Assembly (NCBI GenBank): GCA_947492905.1
Contig: CANLOL010000001.1
Coordinates: forward strand, 474,578-538,577
Source: an uncultured Sphingorhabdus sp.
Lineage (GTDB): Bacteria; Pseudomonadota; Alphaproteobacteria; Sphingomonadales; Sphingomonadaceae
Direction: 5' to 3'
DNA length: 64,000 nt
The number at the start of each line of letters is the position of its first letter. The stretch's first letter is position 1. Both the position numbers and the translations under genes were made by a program. Of the stretch, positions 1 through 8,182 are shown piece after piece. A model generated the notes under the pieces. The model saw only the letters and a program-made list of their open reading frames with translations. It did no database searches and was not told the DNA's origin.

Positions 1-952
1 CAATAGCGCGATAATAACAGGTCTCAAAATGCAGAAACTCAATATCGCGTTTAGCACCCCAATAGCGGCCATAGAGGCAATTGGGGCCAGCAAAATTAAG
101 CGCACCAGCAACAGGATCATCATCCTGTAGGGCCAAAAATAATATAATCTTATCACCCATAGTGCGCGATATTATCTCGAAAAAAGAGCGCGTTAAATAA
201 GGGCTTCCCCATTTGCGGGCGCTCGTATCCAGATAAAATTCCCAAAATATGTCCCAATGATGCGCTTTGATTTCATCGCCGCGCAAGATTTGGAAATCGA
301 CTTGCTCATTTGCAATACGGCGTTCTTTGCGAATATTTTTACGCTTGCGCGATGATAATTTAGCAAGGAAATCATCAAAGCAGCTATAGCCTTTATTGTG
401 CCAATGAAATTGGCTGTCGTTGCGAATAAGCCAATCATTTTCTTCGAAAAGATCAATCTGCTGTGCATCCACAAAGGTTGCATGGACCGACGAAAGACCA
501 TTGCTTTGCGCTATAGACTCTGCCGCTTGTAGCAATGGCGCCGCATATTTGGGATCGCGCAATAATAATCTCTCGCCTGGTACAGGGGAAAATGGCGCAG
601 CAATCTGCATTTTCGGATAATAGCGGCCACCCGCTCTTTCAAAAGCATCAGCCCACATATGGTCGAAAATATATTCACCCTTGCTGTGGCTTTTCAAATA
701 TGATGGCAAAGCCCCAACCAATGCATCGCCTTGTTTCAGAATGATGGGGGATGGCGCCCACCCTGTCGCCCATCGCTTAGCAGGGTCTTCATCATGGCTT
801 TGGCCTACGCTTTGTGATTCTTCTAATGCTGACAAAAAAGCATGGCTGGTAAAGGGATTATCCCCCGCATTGCAAGCATCCCATTGCTGCGCATCTATAG
901 AAGCAATAGAAGGCGCAAGCTGCGCCGTTAAATTCGCTTCGTCATCATCCAT
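1..952 (-). CDS. FemAB/COG3146-type GNAT acyltransferase, 3' part cut by window edge
   Basis: Reading the minus strand from the ATG at 950-952 gives an open frame of 317 codons that runs off the left edge, so the C-terminus is missing. The start MDDDEANLTAQLAP overlaps the end of the GDPD gene by 8 bases (ATGGATGA), as in a translationally coupled operon. Visible segments are NPFTSHAFLSALEES near residue 32, a basic helix SSRKRKNIRKERR near 200, and HWDIFWEFYLDTSARKWG followed by LNFAGPNCLYGRYWG. These are characteristic of the COG3146 (peptidogalycan biosynthesis / GNAT) family related to FemAB aminoacyltransferases. The substrate is unknown for most members. The family call rests on remembered motifs. 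The other possible label, a generic GNAT protein, describes the same fold. Confidence 0.8.
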   Translation of the reverse strand, partial: MDDDEANLTAQLAPSIASIDAQQWDACNAGDNPFTSHAFLSALEESQSVGQSHDEDPAKRWATGWAPSPIILKQGDALVGALPSYLKSHSKGEYIFDHMWADAFERAGGRYYPKMQIAAPFSPVPGERLLLRDPKYAAPLLQAAESIAQSNGLSSVHATFVDAQQIDLFEENDWLIRNDSQFHWHNKGYSCFDDFLAKLSSRKRKNIRKERRIANEQVDFQILRGDEIKAHHWDIFWEFYLDTSARKWGSPYLTRSFFEIISRTMGDKIILFLALQDDDPVAGALNFAGPNCLYGRYWGAKRDIEFLHFETCYYRAI

Positions 953-1724
953 TGGGTTTTTCAAAAATGAGCCCATCGCTATGCTGATTGGCAACTTCAT
1001 GCTGGCCTTGGGTGCGCACAGTCCAAGTTAAAACTGGAATACCACGCGCGCGCTGATTGCTCGCAAATTTAGAGGGTAAATCCCTTATGTCATAGGCAAG
1101 AAAATCAGGCTTTGCCATCCATAGCGCAGAATGGCGTTTGGCACGGCCTCTTAAATTGCGCGTGCCTTCTTCGGTAATGACCAAACCGCGCACAATGTGC
1201 GGCGAGCTTTTACGGAACCACCGCACAATAGCAGGGTTAAATGACATGATCGCCGCTTTGCCTCGATAGCCCTCTAATGCGCGGCGTACAGAGAGACACA
1301 AAGGCGCAAAATTAGTAACATCGGATTTAATCTCTATCAATATCGGTTGGCGGCTGCCGACCAGATTCAAAAGCTGCTCCAAAGTCGGAATATTACCATT
1401 ATTACCGTTTAGCGGCGTTGCGCGCAAAACATCTAAATTGGTTTCTGAAATTAGACCATCAGCACCGGTTAGGCGATTAAGCTCTTTATCGTGAAACACC
1501 ATTGCGTTGCCTGTGCTTGAAGGCTGAACATCGCACTCCATGCCATAGCCAGCCTGTATAGCGGCCTCAAACGCGCCCAAACTATTTTCCAGAATTGGAC
1601 CATCAAACATTGCGCCATGCAAACCGCGATGCGCGAAATTTTGTTCCGACAAAAAAGCAACGCGCGAAGCTTCTGGCGGACGCGCTCTTATGGCATCAAT
1701 TTTATTCGAAAGAAATGATAGCAT
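945..1724 (-). CDS. Glycerophosphodiester phosphodiesterase family protein
   Basis: A 259-residue GDPD-fold TIM barrel that hydrolyses glycerophosphodiesters to glycerol-3-phosphate and an alcohol. Visible catalytic residues are H32-R33 (AHRG), E46-N47 (LENS), E63 and D65 (MECDVQ), H78 (FHD) and a later LIEIKSD metal-ligand segment. There is no signal peptide, so a cytoplasmic enzyme is expected. The start at 1722-1724 lies 23 bases inside the end of the ridA-type gene, and the stop overlaps the next gene, so this is the middle of a tightly packed minus-strand operon. It could supply glycerol-3-phosphate from phospholipid turnover. A glycerol kinase gene lies 53 kb away in the same window, but no link is implied. 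Confidence 0.9.
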   Translation of the reverse strand: MLSFLSNKIDAIRARPPEASRVAFLSEQNFAHRGLHGAMFDGPILENSLGAFEAAIQAGYGMECDVQPSSTGNAMVFHDKELNRLTGADGLISETNLDVLRATPLNGNNGNIPTLEQLLNLVGSRQPILIEIKSDVTNFAPLCLSVRRALEGYRGKAAIMSFNPAIVRWFRKSSPHIVRGLVITEEGTRNLRGRAKRHSALWMAKPDFLAYDIRDLPSKFASNQRARGIPVLTWTVRTQGQHEVANQHSDGLIFEKPNG

Positions 1725-2160
1725 CTATTTCCACCAAAGCGTTAAGAGGAAGAACAGGAACCGATACCGCGCTGCGTGCATGTTTTCCAGCATCACCAAA
1801 AATATCAACCATTAAATCAGACGCACCATTGGCCACTTTGGGTTGATCGGTAAAGTCAGCAGAAGAAGCCACAAATACGCCCAATTTAACAATGCGCTTT
1901 ACCCGTGACAAATCGCCTAAGGCAGCTTTGATTTGCGCCGCCAACATCAAACCACACGCCCTTGCTGCGGCTTGACCATCGCTTAAATCTCTATCGACGC
2001 CGCATTTTCCCGTTACCAATTCGCCATCGATAAATGGCAATTGCCCGCTAATATGCAGCATATTGCCAACTTCAACAGCGGGAACATAAGAGGCCACTGG
2101 CGCAGCGGCTTTGGGTAAAATTATGCCCAAATCGCTTAATCGTGCTTCGACTTCATTCAT
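1702..2160 (-). CDS. RidA family (YjgF/YER057c/UK114) protein
   Basis: A 152-residue RidA-superfamily protein. RidA proper deaminates reactive enamine/imine intermediates made by PLP enzymes. The substrate-binding Arg is present at R129 (KHARSAVSV), followed by the family's VEIDAI signature. HISGQLPFIDGEL near residue 36 is the usual N-terminal core. The protein is longer than E. coli RidA (128 aa), like the ~150-residue RidA subfamily common in alphaproteobacteria. The frame could be extended 16 codons upstream, but the ATG at 2158-2160 has a good AAGGA ribosome site and the family-like start MNEVEARLSDLG. Activity on imines is inferred from R129 and not certain for this subfamily. Confidence 0.88.
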   Translation of the reverse strand: MNEVEARLSDLGIILPKAAAPVASYVPAVEVGNMLHISGQLPFIDGELVTGKCGVDRDLSDGQAAARACGLMLAAQIKAALGDLSRVKRIVKLGVFVASSADFTDQPKVANGASDLMVDIFGDAGKHARSAVSVPVLPLNALVEIDAIISFE

Positions 2161-2221
2161 AAATATATCCTTTATATTTTCTCTGCCGTAAAATAATATC
2201 GATAGCAATGCTGATATTATA

Positions 2222-2854
2222 TCATAATGCGGGCGCAGTTTTTCCTGAAGTTAAAATATTCTCTATCCATGGTTTTGCTTTTTCCCAATCGTCAATGCGA
2301 TTATGCGCATGCGAGGCAGCCTTTATATGCGGCGCTAATTTGGGTTCTCCGACCATATGAAGCCGCCAAATATCTGGCATGATTTCACCCACTGATTGAT
2401 GGTGATTGGCCAGATCATCAATAAATAATGCGATGCTCGGTTTATATTCTTCTATAATTTTAGCTAGCGCTGGTCCCTTTGGCCCTTGGTTGCAATAAAC
2501 AGAGACGTCTAATCCAAAGCCCGCAAGTTGCTTTTTTCGGGCCTCCATACGATCATCCATCAAATTGGTCAGCACAACAATATCGGCATGTTGGGATAGA
2601 GCATTAATCGATTCTATCGCGCCTTTAATCGGTTTTTGACGATACATTTCGCTATCAAAAAATCCACCAAGCAGCGCCCAAATCTCTTCGGGCTTTAATA
2701 TATCGCCGCTATCTCTATGGTTCAAAGCATGGGTGAAATCAGCACTATCAAGCGCAAAATCAATTGCCTTATCCTCGTCCAACCATTCTTTAAAAGGCAC
2801 GACCATGTGCAACAGCACTTCGTCACAATCGCTAATGATTAAAGGTCGCGTCAT
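2222..2854 (-). CDS. HAD-superfamily hydrolase
   Basis: A 210-residue HAD-fold protein. Motif I is ISDCDEVLLH, with the nucleophile and acid/base aspartates as D-x-D near the N-terminus. Motif II is VVLTNL, and the C-terminal ALFIDDLANH supplies the acidic motif IV, so phosphatase chemistry is plausible. The substrate is unknown. I chose the ATG at 2852-2854 (MTRPLIISD) because GGGA lies about 7 bases before it. An in-frame ATG 12 bases upstream lacks a ribosome site. It sits between the DUF3572 gene (58 bases upstream) and the ridA-type gene (61 bases downstream), probably in one transcript. Its short cap insertion suggests a small phosphorylated metabolite, an inference only. Confidence 0.75.
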   Translation of the reverse strand: MTRPLIISDCDEVLLHMVVPFKEWLDEDKAIDFALDSADFTHALNHRDSGDILKPEEIWALLGGFFDSEMYRQKPIKGAIESINALSQHADIVVLTNLMDDRMEARKKQLAGFGLDVSVYCNQGPKGPALAKIIEEYKPSIALFIDDLANHHQSVGEIMPDIWRLHMVGEPKLAPHIKAASHAHNRIDDWEKAKPWIENILTSGKTAPAL

Positions 2855-2912
2855 CTTTTTTCCCATTCATTAAAAACTATCATCATATCAAAGAGCATCC
2901 AAATTCGCAGGC

Positions 2913-3179
2913 TTAGGCAATATTTTGGGCCAATAAAGATGCGGCCTCGACCAATTGCTGAGGAGCTATCTCTATATCTTTGGCGCATTGGATTAAATCT
3001 GGTTCATAGCCTTCTAAATAGGACAAAGCCGCGCTAAGCAGCCAAGCCTCGCCAAGCGAAGCGCGCATATCATCGGGAGTAATGCCGGTCACCGCAATCA
3101 AGCGTTCGGCCCGATTATCATCTTGCAATATCCAAACCAATACTTGCAAAGCAATGGCTTGCGATGTTTGATTATCCAT
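2913..3179 (-). CDS. DUF3572 family small protein
   Basis: An 88-residue acidic helical protein starting MDNQTSQAIALQVLVWIL and containing the block LSYLEGYEPDL. This fits DUF3572, a small alphaproteobacterial family of unknown function commonly found next to divK. It diverges from divK here, with a 200-base shared upstream region. The frame could start 10 codons earlier, but MDNQTSQ is the usual family beginning. It is the likely first gene of the minus-strand operon leading to the HAD, RidA, GDPD and GNAT genes. There is no signal peptide or membrane segment. The function is unknown, and the neighbour relationship is the only clue toward cell-cycle control. Confidence 0.75.
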   Translation of the reverse strand: MDNQTSQAIALQVLVWILQDDNRAERLIAVTGITPDDMRASLGEAWLLSAALSYLEGYEPDLIQCAKDIEIAPQQLVEAASLLAQNIA

Positions 3180-3379
3180 ATGTTTCACCCATATGCACCC
3201 CTTAGACAAGAGCCCCCCACAAAGCCACTGAAATATAAATATTTGAAATATTTATAATGCATTTTATACCTATGCTTTGATCTCATCAACGCACCCCAAA
3301 GCGCCCTGCTCCGCGCATTCATGTCTAGCTTTTTGTAGATAGGCGATATAGAGCATCATCAAAGGAGATACATAAGATT

Positions 3380-3745
3380 ATGGGCAAAAAAGTCATCATC
3401 GTCGAAGATAATGAGCTGAACCTTAAGCTATTCACCGATCTTTTGCGCGCGCATCAATTCGAAGTGACCGCAAAGCGCGATGGTCGTGATATTATTGAAA
3501 CCGTACAAGATGTAATGCCCGATCTTATCATCATGGATATTCAACTGCCCAATATTTCGGGCCTTGATTTGATTGAAACCATATCCGCCAATGCGCAATT
3601 ATCGCATATCCCCATTTTGGCTGTCACCGCCTATGCTGGCAAAGGCGATGAAGAGCGTATTTTAACCGCAGGGGCGAAAGCCTATCTGTCTAAGCCAGTG
3701 TCTGTAATGAATTTCTTAGAAGCGGTGAATCAAGTCAGCGCATAA
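3380..3745 (+). CDS. divK: DivK-type single-domain response regulator
   Basis: A 121-residue stand-alone receiver domain. The acidic pocket E9-D10, the phosphoacceptor D53 (LIIMDIQLP) and the SKPVS lysine near residue 105 are all present. Length, the start MGKKVIIVEDNELN and the D53 position match Caulobacter DivK, the essential regulator that binds DivL/PleC/DivJ and steers CtrA-dependent cell-cycle asymmetry. The ribosome site AAAGGAG precedes the ATG by about 12 bases. In many alphaproteobacteria pleD follows directly. Here an acyl-CoA dehydrogenase gene follows instead. The role is inferred from orthology. The receiver motifs themselves are directly visible. Confidence 0.9.
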   Translation: MGKKVIIVEDNELNLKLFTDLLRAHQFEVTAKRDGRDIIETVQDVMPDLIIMDIQLPNISGLDLIETISANAQLSHIPILAVTAYAGKGDEERILTAGAKAYLSKPVSVMNFLEAVNQVSA

Positions 3746-3791
3746 GAGCAAATCATTGCTACCATCCCACTAATCGCTTAGCATCTTATTT

Positions 3792-4973
3792 ATGAGCAAA
3801 TATGATGTTATAGATTTCGATAGTCTGCGGCCGCCAAACCCATCCATAGACGAGAGCCATATATTATGGCGAGAGAGCGTGCGCCGCTTTGTCGATAGCG
3901 AAATTATGCCGCATGTCGAAACATGGGAAGAAGCGGGCCGTATCCCCCGCAATCTATATCCCAAAGCTGCTAAGGCTGGATTGCTGGGTTTAAACTATCC
4001 CGAAAATTTAGGCGGCGGCGGTCAAGATAGCGATATATTTCATTCAATCATCAACAGCGAAGAGCTCGCCCGCTGCGGCGCTGGTGGAATCGTCGCAGCA
4101 TTGATGATCCACGGCATAGGATTGCCGCCGATTATGGCATTGGGCAGCGATGCTATGAAACAGAAAATAGCCCCGCAAATCCTATCGGGTGAAAAGCAAA
4201 TCAGCCTTGGCATCACCGAACCATCGGGCGGCTCTGATGTGGCAAAGCTTCAAACCAAAGCTGTACGCGATGGCAATGGCTGGCGTATCAACGGTTCCAA
4301 AACCTATATCACTGGCGGTATGACATCAAAATGGCTCACCACCGCTGTGCGCACTGGCGATAGCGGCATGGGCGGCATATCGCTGATGCTGATTGACTTA
4401 GAAAGCGAAGGGGTCACCCGCACCGAATTGCCCAAAATGGGATGGTGGAGCAGCGACACAGCGACGATCCATTTCGATGATGTATTTGTGCCGGCCGATG
4501 ATATTATCGGCATCGAAAATCAGGGTTTTTACGGCATTATGGCCAATTTCAATAGCGAACGGCTGGGCATGGCAGCGCAAGCGGCCGCCTATGCACGCGT
4601 CTGCACAGAAGAAGCGGCGGCATGGGCGCAGCAGCGCGAAACATTTGGCAAGCGCCTTGCCGATCATCAGGCAATCCGGCATAAAATTGCGAATATGGCG
4701 CAGCGCATATGGGCCACGACCAGTTTTTTGGACAATTGCGCTTGGCGCGTACACAATGGCGAAAGCCCAATAGCGGAGCTTGCCATGCTCAAAGTGCAAG
4801 CCACAGAGACGATGGAATATTGCGCGCGCGAGGCAATGCAAATATTGGGCGGCACTGGTTTTATTCGCGGGCACCGCGTTGAACGTATTTACCGCGAAGT
4901 GCGCGTCATGGCAATCGGTGGCGGTTCAGAGGAGATTATGCGCGATCTCGCCGCACGGCAAATGGGGATTTAG
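3792..4973 (+). CDS. Acyl-CoA dehydrogenase, catalytic Glu in the IVD/LCAD-type position
   Basis: A 393-residue FAD-dependent acyl-CoA dehydrogenase. LGITEPSGGSDVA (139-151) and WRINGSKTYIT are the flavin/substrate signatures, and QRETFGKRLADHQ (281-293) is the second family signature. In medium-chain enzymes the catalytic Glu lies in the C-terminal IYEGT loop. Here that loop reads AIGGGSEE, with Gly at the equivalent place. The alternative base found in isovaleryl-CoA and long-chain enzymes is present as E256 (NFNSERLGM). It should therefore oxidise branched or long acyl-CoAs, with citronellyl-CoA-type enzymes as close lookalikes. It lies between divK and an M28 peptidase gene, and no other beta-oxidation gene is nearby. 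The substrate is unresolved. Confidence 0.88.
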   Translation: MSKYDVIDFDSLRPPNPSIDESHILWRESVRRFVDSEIMPHVETWEEAGRIPRNLYPKAAKAGLLGLNYPENLGGGGQDSDIFHSIINSEELARCGAGGIVAALMIHGIGLPPIMALGSDAMKQKIAPQILSGEKQISLGITEPSGGSDVAKLQTKAVRDGNGWRINGSKTYITGGMTSKWLTTAVRTGDSGMGGISLMLIDLESEGVTRTELPKMGWWSSDTATIHFDDVFVPADDIIGIENQGFYGIMANFNSERLGMAAQAAAYARVCTEEAAAWAQQRETFGKRLADHQAIRHKIANMAQRIWATTSFLDNCAWRVHNGESPIAELAMLKVQATETMEYCAREAMQILGGTGFIRGHRVERIYREVRVMAIGGGSEEIMRDLAARQMGI

Positions 4974-4984
4974 GGGTAAATAAT

Positions 4985-6046
4985 ATGCGATTAAATTTGA
5001 AGATTATATGGCAAAAATATCAAGGGCAAATAATCGCAACAATCGCAGTCACTATTATTTTTTCTGCGCCGGTTATTGCAATATTGTGGATGACGGCAAC
5101 ACCAGGGCAATCATATGAGGGGGCATTACCACCCCTGTCTTTAGAAGAAGCAGAATCTGCTGACCGTATGGGAAAGCATATTGAAATAATCAGCAAAAAA
5201 CCGCGAAATACAATATATATTAATTCACTTGAGGATAGTGCTAATTACATCAAAAATGAATTAGAGCTATTAGGATATGTCGTTAATTTTCAACCTTTCA
5301 ATGTCGATAAACGAACTGTCAATAATATTGAAATAGTTCTTGAACCAAAGGATAAGCATTCAAAAACCCTAATTATTGGTGCACATTATGACAGTTTTTA
5401 CAAAAGCCTTGGAGCAAATGATAATGCCAGCGGTGTTGCAGCAACGATAGAATTAGCAAGGCAGCTCAAAGACTTAAATGGCAAGAGCGCTTTACGAATA
5501 AGATTTGTACTTTTTGTCAATGAAGAACCTCCATATTTTAAGACGCAATATATGGGCAGCGCTGTCTATGCTAATGCTCTTGATGTTAAAAAAGAAGAAT
5601 TCCTTGGAATGTTATCTCTTGAAACTATGGGATATTATAGTAGCAAACCCAATAGTCAGAGATATCCTTTCCCGCTAAATATATTATATCCAGATACAGG
5701 TAATTTTATTGCCTTTGTTGGAGGTACTTCTGCGCGTTCATTTGTCAGGGAAACGATTGGTGCGTTTAGAGAGAAAGCTCAGTTTCCAAGCGAAGGAGGC
5801 ACGGCGCCTTCATTTGTTCAAGGGATTGATTGGTCAGATCATCGATCATTCTCTGCCGTTGGTATACCAGCACTCATGGTAACAGATACAGCTGCTTTTC
5901 GTTATCCCCAATACCATAGTCGCAATGATACATATGATCGGATTGATAGCAGGCAATTGGCACATGTGGTCAGTGGTTTGGAAAAAGTTATTCGTCACTG
6001 GGCTGAAGATAATAATATCTTGCAAACACGAAAAAACCGCCCATAA
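4985..6046 (+). CDS. Membrane-anchored M28-family metallopeptidase
   Basis: A 353-residue protein with one N-terminal membrane segment (about 15-37) and a periplasmic M28 aminopeptidase/glutaminyl-cyclase-like domain. Two-zinc ligands can be read as H134 (GAHYDSF), D146 (GANDNASG), catalytic E180/E181 (VNEEPP), E213 (SLETMG) and H311 (YHSRNDTYD). It starts 11 bases after the acyl-CoA dehydrogenase stop, so it may be co-transcribed, yet its base composition is visibly more AT-rich than its neighbours, suggesting separate acquisition. The last codons overlap the rpmG terminator hairpin on the other strand. Probable activity is removal of N-terminal residues from extracytoplasmic peptides. The substrate is unknown. 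Confidence 0.85.
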   Translation: MRLNLKIIWQKYQGQIIATIAVTIIFSAPVIAILWMTATPGQSYEGALPPLSLEEAESADRMGKHIEIISKKPRNTIYINSLEDSANYIKNELELLGYVVNFQPFNVDKRTVNNIEIVLEPKDKHSKTLIIGAHYDSFYKSLGANDNASGVAATIELARQLKDLNGKSALRIRFVLFVNEEPPYFKTQYMGSAVYANALDVKKEEFLGMLSLETMGYYSSKPNSQRYPFPLNILYPDTGNFIAFVGGTSARSFVRETIGAFREKAQFPSEGGTAPSFVQGIDWSDHRSFSAVGIPALMVTDTAAFRYPQYHSRNDTYDRIDSRQLAHVVSGLEKVIRHWAEDNNILQTRKNRP

Positions 6047-6058
6047 ATATGCGCGGTT
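6031..6058 (-). terminator. Rho-independent terminator, probably for rpmG
   Basis: On the minus strand AACCGC, a 12-base loop and GCGGTT are followed by a run of six T. The stem halves are 6035-6040 and 6053-6058. It lies about 60 bases past the rpmG stop and overlaps the stop codon of the convergent M28 gene, so coding and terminator functions share bases. A second small AGGGT/ACCCT hairpin lies at about 6077-6093. Confidence 0.65.
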
Positions 6059-6119
6059 CCAATATCGTTAAGCTGTGAGGGTCTTAAAACCCTATAGCAT
6101 CAAATCTCGCAAATCATGC

Positions 6120-6287
6120 TTATTTGATTTTAGCTTCTTTAAATTCCACATGCTTGCGCACAACGGGATCATATTTACGCATCACCATTTTTTCGGTGAT
6201 GTTGCGCGGATTTTTCTTGGTGACATAGAAAAATCCAGTATCAGCAGTGCTGAGCAATTTAATTTTGACGTTGGCTGGTTTCGCCAT
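6120..6287 (-). CDS. rpmG: 50S ribosomal protein L33
   Basis: A 55-residue L33 starting [18 protein letters not shown] and ending [13 protein letters not shown]. The block YVTKKNPRN is characteristic. L33 sits near the ribosomal E site. This is the cysteine-free form (no CxxC zinc pairs), as in most alphaproteobacteria. The frame extends 21 codons upstream, but the ATG at 6285-6287 has GAAGGAA 6-7 bases before it and gives the standard length. The gene is monocistronic, with its own terminator at 6031-6058. The 291 bases upstream, up to 6578, hold its promoter region and no gene I can support. Confidence 0.96.
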   Translation of the reverse strand: MAKPANVKIKLLSTADTGFFYVTKKNPRNITEKMVMRKYDPVVRKHVEFKEAKIK

Positions 6288-6578
6288 GGCCCGTTCCTTC
6301 TTGAAAATAGAGAAGGCGGCTATGTATGGCCGCCTTGATGCAGCGCTCATTGCCGCGCTTGCCGATGAAAGTCAAGCCCCTAAAGTCAAACTATTGGATG
6401 GCCGCTCCATCAGAAATTGCGCTTCTTATCCATCACTATCATCGCTCTTTACCTCATTTTAACCATGATCTGCGATAGTGATTATAATCTTTGAAGATGA
6501 AAGCGTCTTAATAGCGGCCAAACCATCATCAAATTTTATGATTTTACCGATGAGATGTCATCAGGATGTGAGGCGAGA

Positions 6579-6914
6579 ATGAATTTAGACCATGATCAAT
6601 TTTTACTAGCTCGCGCGCAGCTTTCCGATATTTATGATAGTTTGAAAATCACATCATTCGACAGCAATCCCATGCAATATTTAATGCGGCTCGATAATAT
6701 TCGCACCACAGCCATGACGCATGATTTCATAGCCGTCGCAGAAATAGCCTCTGCTTTTGAAGCGGCGCTGCACAATACCATTAAATATGGTGAGAGCAAA
6801 TCTGTGATTGAGAATTTTCAAGAAATATTAAAAGATGCCATTGGTTGTTCATCAGATAATGGCGAAGTGGTGCAATCTTTATTAGCATCGGTTGCGATTC
6901 GCATTGCCCATTAA
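6579..6914 (+). CDS. Small helical protein of unknown function
   Basis: A 111-residue protein starting MNLDHDQFLLARAQLSDI. I chose the ATG at 6579 because GAGGCGAG lies just upstream. A start 8 codons earlier is possible but lacks a ribosome site. The sequence is predicted almost all helical, with amphipathic stretches such as EIASAFEAALHNTI and ENFQEILKDAI, and has no signal peptide or membrane segment. The helical pattern recalls a histidine-phosphotransfer fold, but the conserved HxxKG motif is absent, so I do not make that call. It lies between rpmG (divergent) and a cation-transporter gene on the same strand, 45 bases away. Confidence 0.6.
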   Translation: MNLDHDQFLLARAQLSDIYDSLKITSFDSNPMQYLMRLDNIRTTAMTHDFIAVAEIASAFEAALHNTIKYGESKSVIENFQEILKDAIGCSSDNGEVVQSLLASVAIRIAH

Positions 6915-6959
6915 TGCAACCATCAGCGTTCATCATTCCAACCGCAGCTTGGCATAATC

Positions 6960-7529
6960 ATGGATAGTTTTCTCATTACATTATTGGTCGTTGCCATCGC
7001 CGAAATGGGTGATCGCTCCCAATTGCTATCGGCGGTTTTGGCGATACGGTTCAAAAATGACAAAATGATCATATTGGGACTATTGCTCGCGACGATAATC
7101 AATTGCGCTTTATCCGCCTATTTGGGGTCAGCGATAAAAAATTGGATCAGCATGGATGCGTTAAAACTCTTTGCTTCTATCGCTTATATTTCTGGCGGTA
7201 TCGGCATGCTATTATGGTATCGGCCTCTGGATATATTGGAAAATTGGAAAATTGGCGCATTCGCAACCAGTTTTTTAGGCATATTAATTTTGCAGATTGG
7301 CGATAAAGGACAATTCATTATTGGCGCCAATGCAGCGCAAGCCGATCATTGGTTATTCCCATTTTTTGGCGCTATAATCGGCATTATGGTTGCCAATATA
7401 CCCGCCGTGGTTTTCAAAGAAGAATTGTCAGATATGATCCCGCTAAAAACCATTCGCAAGATTGGCGGAATCATCATCACATTCTGGGGCATCATTATGG
7501 CGATGCAGGCCTTTCGCATCATTGGATAA
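6960..7529 (+). CDS. TMEM165/GDT1 (UPF0016) family cation transporter
   Basis: A 189-residue membrane protein with about six segments in two halves. The family motif E-x-G-D-(K/R)-(S/T) is visible as AEMGDRSQ near residue 14. In the second half it reads LQIGDKGQF, with Gln in place of the usual Glu. Relatives (MneA, yeast Gdt1, human TMEM165) move Mn2+ or Ca2+ out of the cytoplasm, generally against protons. The ATG at 6960 follows the preceding gene by 45 bases. The next gene is dps, so the pair could both protect against metal or oxidative stress, although an untranslated stretch of 120 bases separates them. The cation is not predictable from sequence. Confidence 0.85.
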   Translation: MDSFLITLLVVAIAEMGDRSQLLSAVLAIRFKNDKMIILGLLLATIINCALSAYLGSAIKNWISMDALKLFASIAYISGGIGMLLWYRPLDILENWKIGAFATSFLGILILQIGDKGQFIIGANAAQADHWLFPFFGAIIGIMVANIPAVVFKEELSDMIPLKTIRKIGGIIITFWGIIMAMQAFRIIG

Positions 7530-7649
7530 ATGACTGATTAACAGACTTATGATTGAATAAATCGATAAGTCCAATTGCGCAAATCAACTTATATAATCTT
7601 CATTATTGCTCTATAAGTGGCACAACATAGATTAATAAGGGGTAATATC

Positions 7650-8111
7650 ATGGTCCAAAGTGGAAATAACAGCAAAACAGCCTTAACAGAGAGTCTGAAT
7701 GGATTGCTCGCAGATTGCTATGCGCTATTTATCAAAACGAAAAATTTTCATTGGCATGTGAGCGGTCCACATTTTCGCGACTATCATCTCTTATTCGATG
7801 ACCATGCCGCAGAGATTTTTGCCATCACTGATTTGATTGCAGAGCGCGTGCGTAAAAATGGGCAAGCATCGCTAACCTCTATTGCGAGCATCGCCGCACA
7901 TCAAAGCATTAGCGATCATGATGATCTTGATATTGATGCTAATCAGATGCTCAAAATATTGGCTGATGATAATAGAAAATTGGTCAACAAAATCCGTGAG
8001 GTTAAAGAATTGGCTGCTGAGGCAGGTGATAATGCCACCGATGGTATAGCCGATGATTGGACCGATCAAGCCGAACAGCGGATATGGTTTTTAACGCAAT
8101 CCGCGGCCTAA
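7650..8111 (+). CDS. dps: Dps/ferritin-like DNA-protecting protein
   Basis: A 153-residue Dps family protein starting MVQSGNNSKTALTESLN. The inter-subunit ferroxidase motif is clear: NFHWHVSGPHF near residue 35, then LLFDDHAAEIFAITD, which supplies the conserved H, D and E ligands. Dps assembles as a 12-mer that stores iron, consumes peroxide and coats DNA in starvation. The start at 7650 has AAGGGG upstream. An 11-codon upstream extension looks spurious. The 120-base leader contains an inverted repeat (GACTTAT at 7544-7550 with ATAAGTC at 7565-7571) about 80 bases before the start, which could be an operator. Transcription ends at the shared hairpin at 8134-8160. Confidence 0.92.
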   Translation: MVQSGNNSKTALTESLNGLLADCYALFIKTKNFHWHVSGPHFRDYHLLFDDHAAEIFAITDLIAERVRKNGQASLTSIASIAAHQSISDHDDLDIDANQMLKILADDNRKLVNKIREVKELAAEAGDNATDGIADDWTDQAEQRIWFLTQSAA

Positions 8112-8133
8112 AATATAATCTATATTCTCAATA

Positions 8134-8160
8134 AAAAAGGGAGCGTAAATGCTCCCTTTT
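8134..8160. terminator. Bidirectional terminator between dps and the cold-shock gene
   Basis: Nine-base perfect stem AAAGGGAGC (8136-8144) and GCTCCCTTT (8151-8159) with a six-base loop. A-rich sequence lies on the left and a T-run on the right, so it can act on both strands for the convergent pair. Confidence 0.85.
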
Positions 8161-8182
8161 CAAATTGCAGAATATGCAAAAA

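Noticed and set aside
193-501. Short minus-strand open frame inside the GNAT gene
   Set aside because: It is another frame of the 317-codon GNAT reading frame, which shows clear family motifs.
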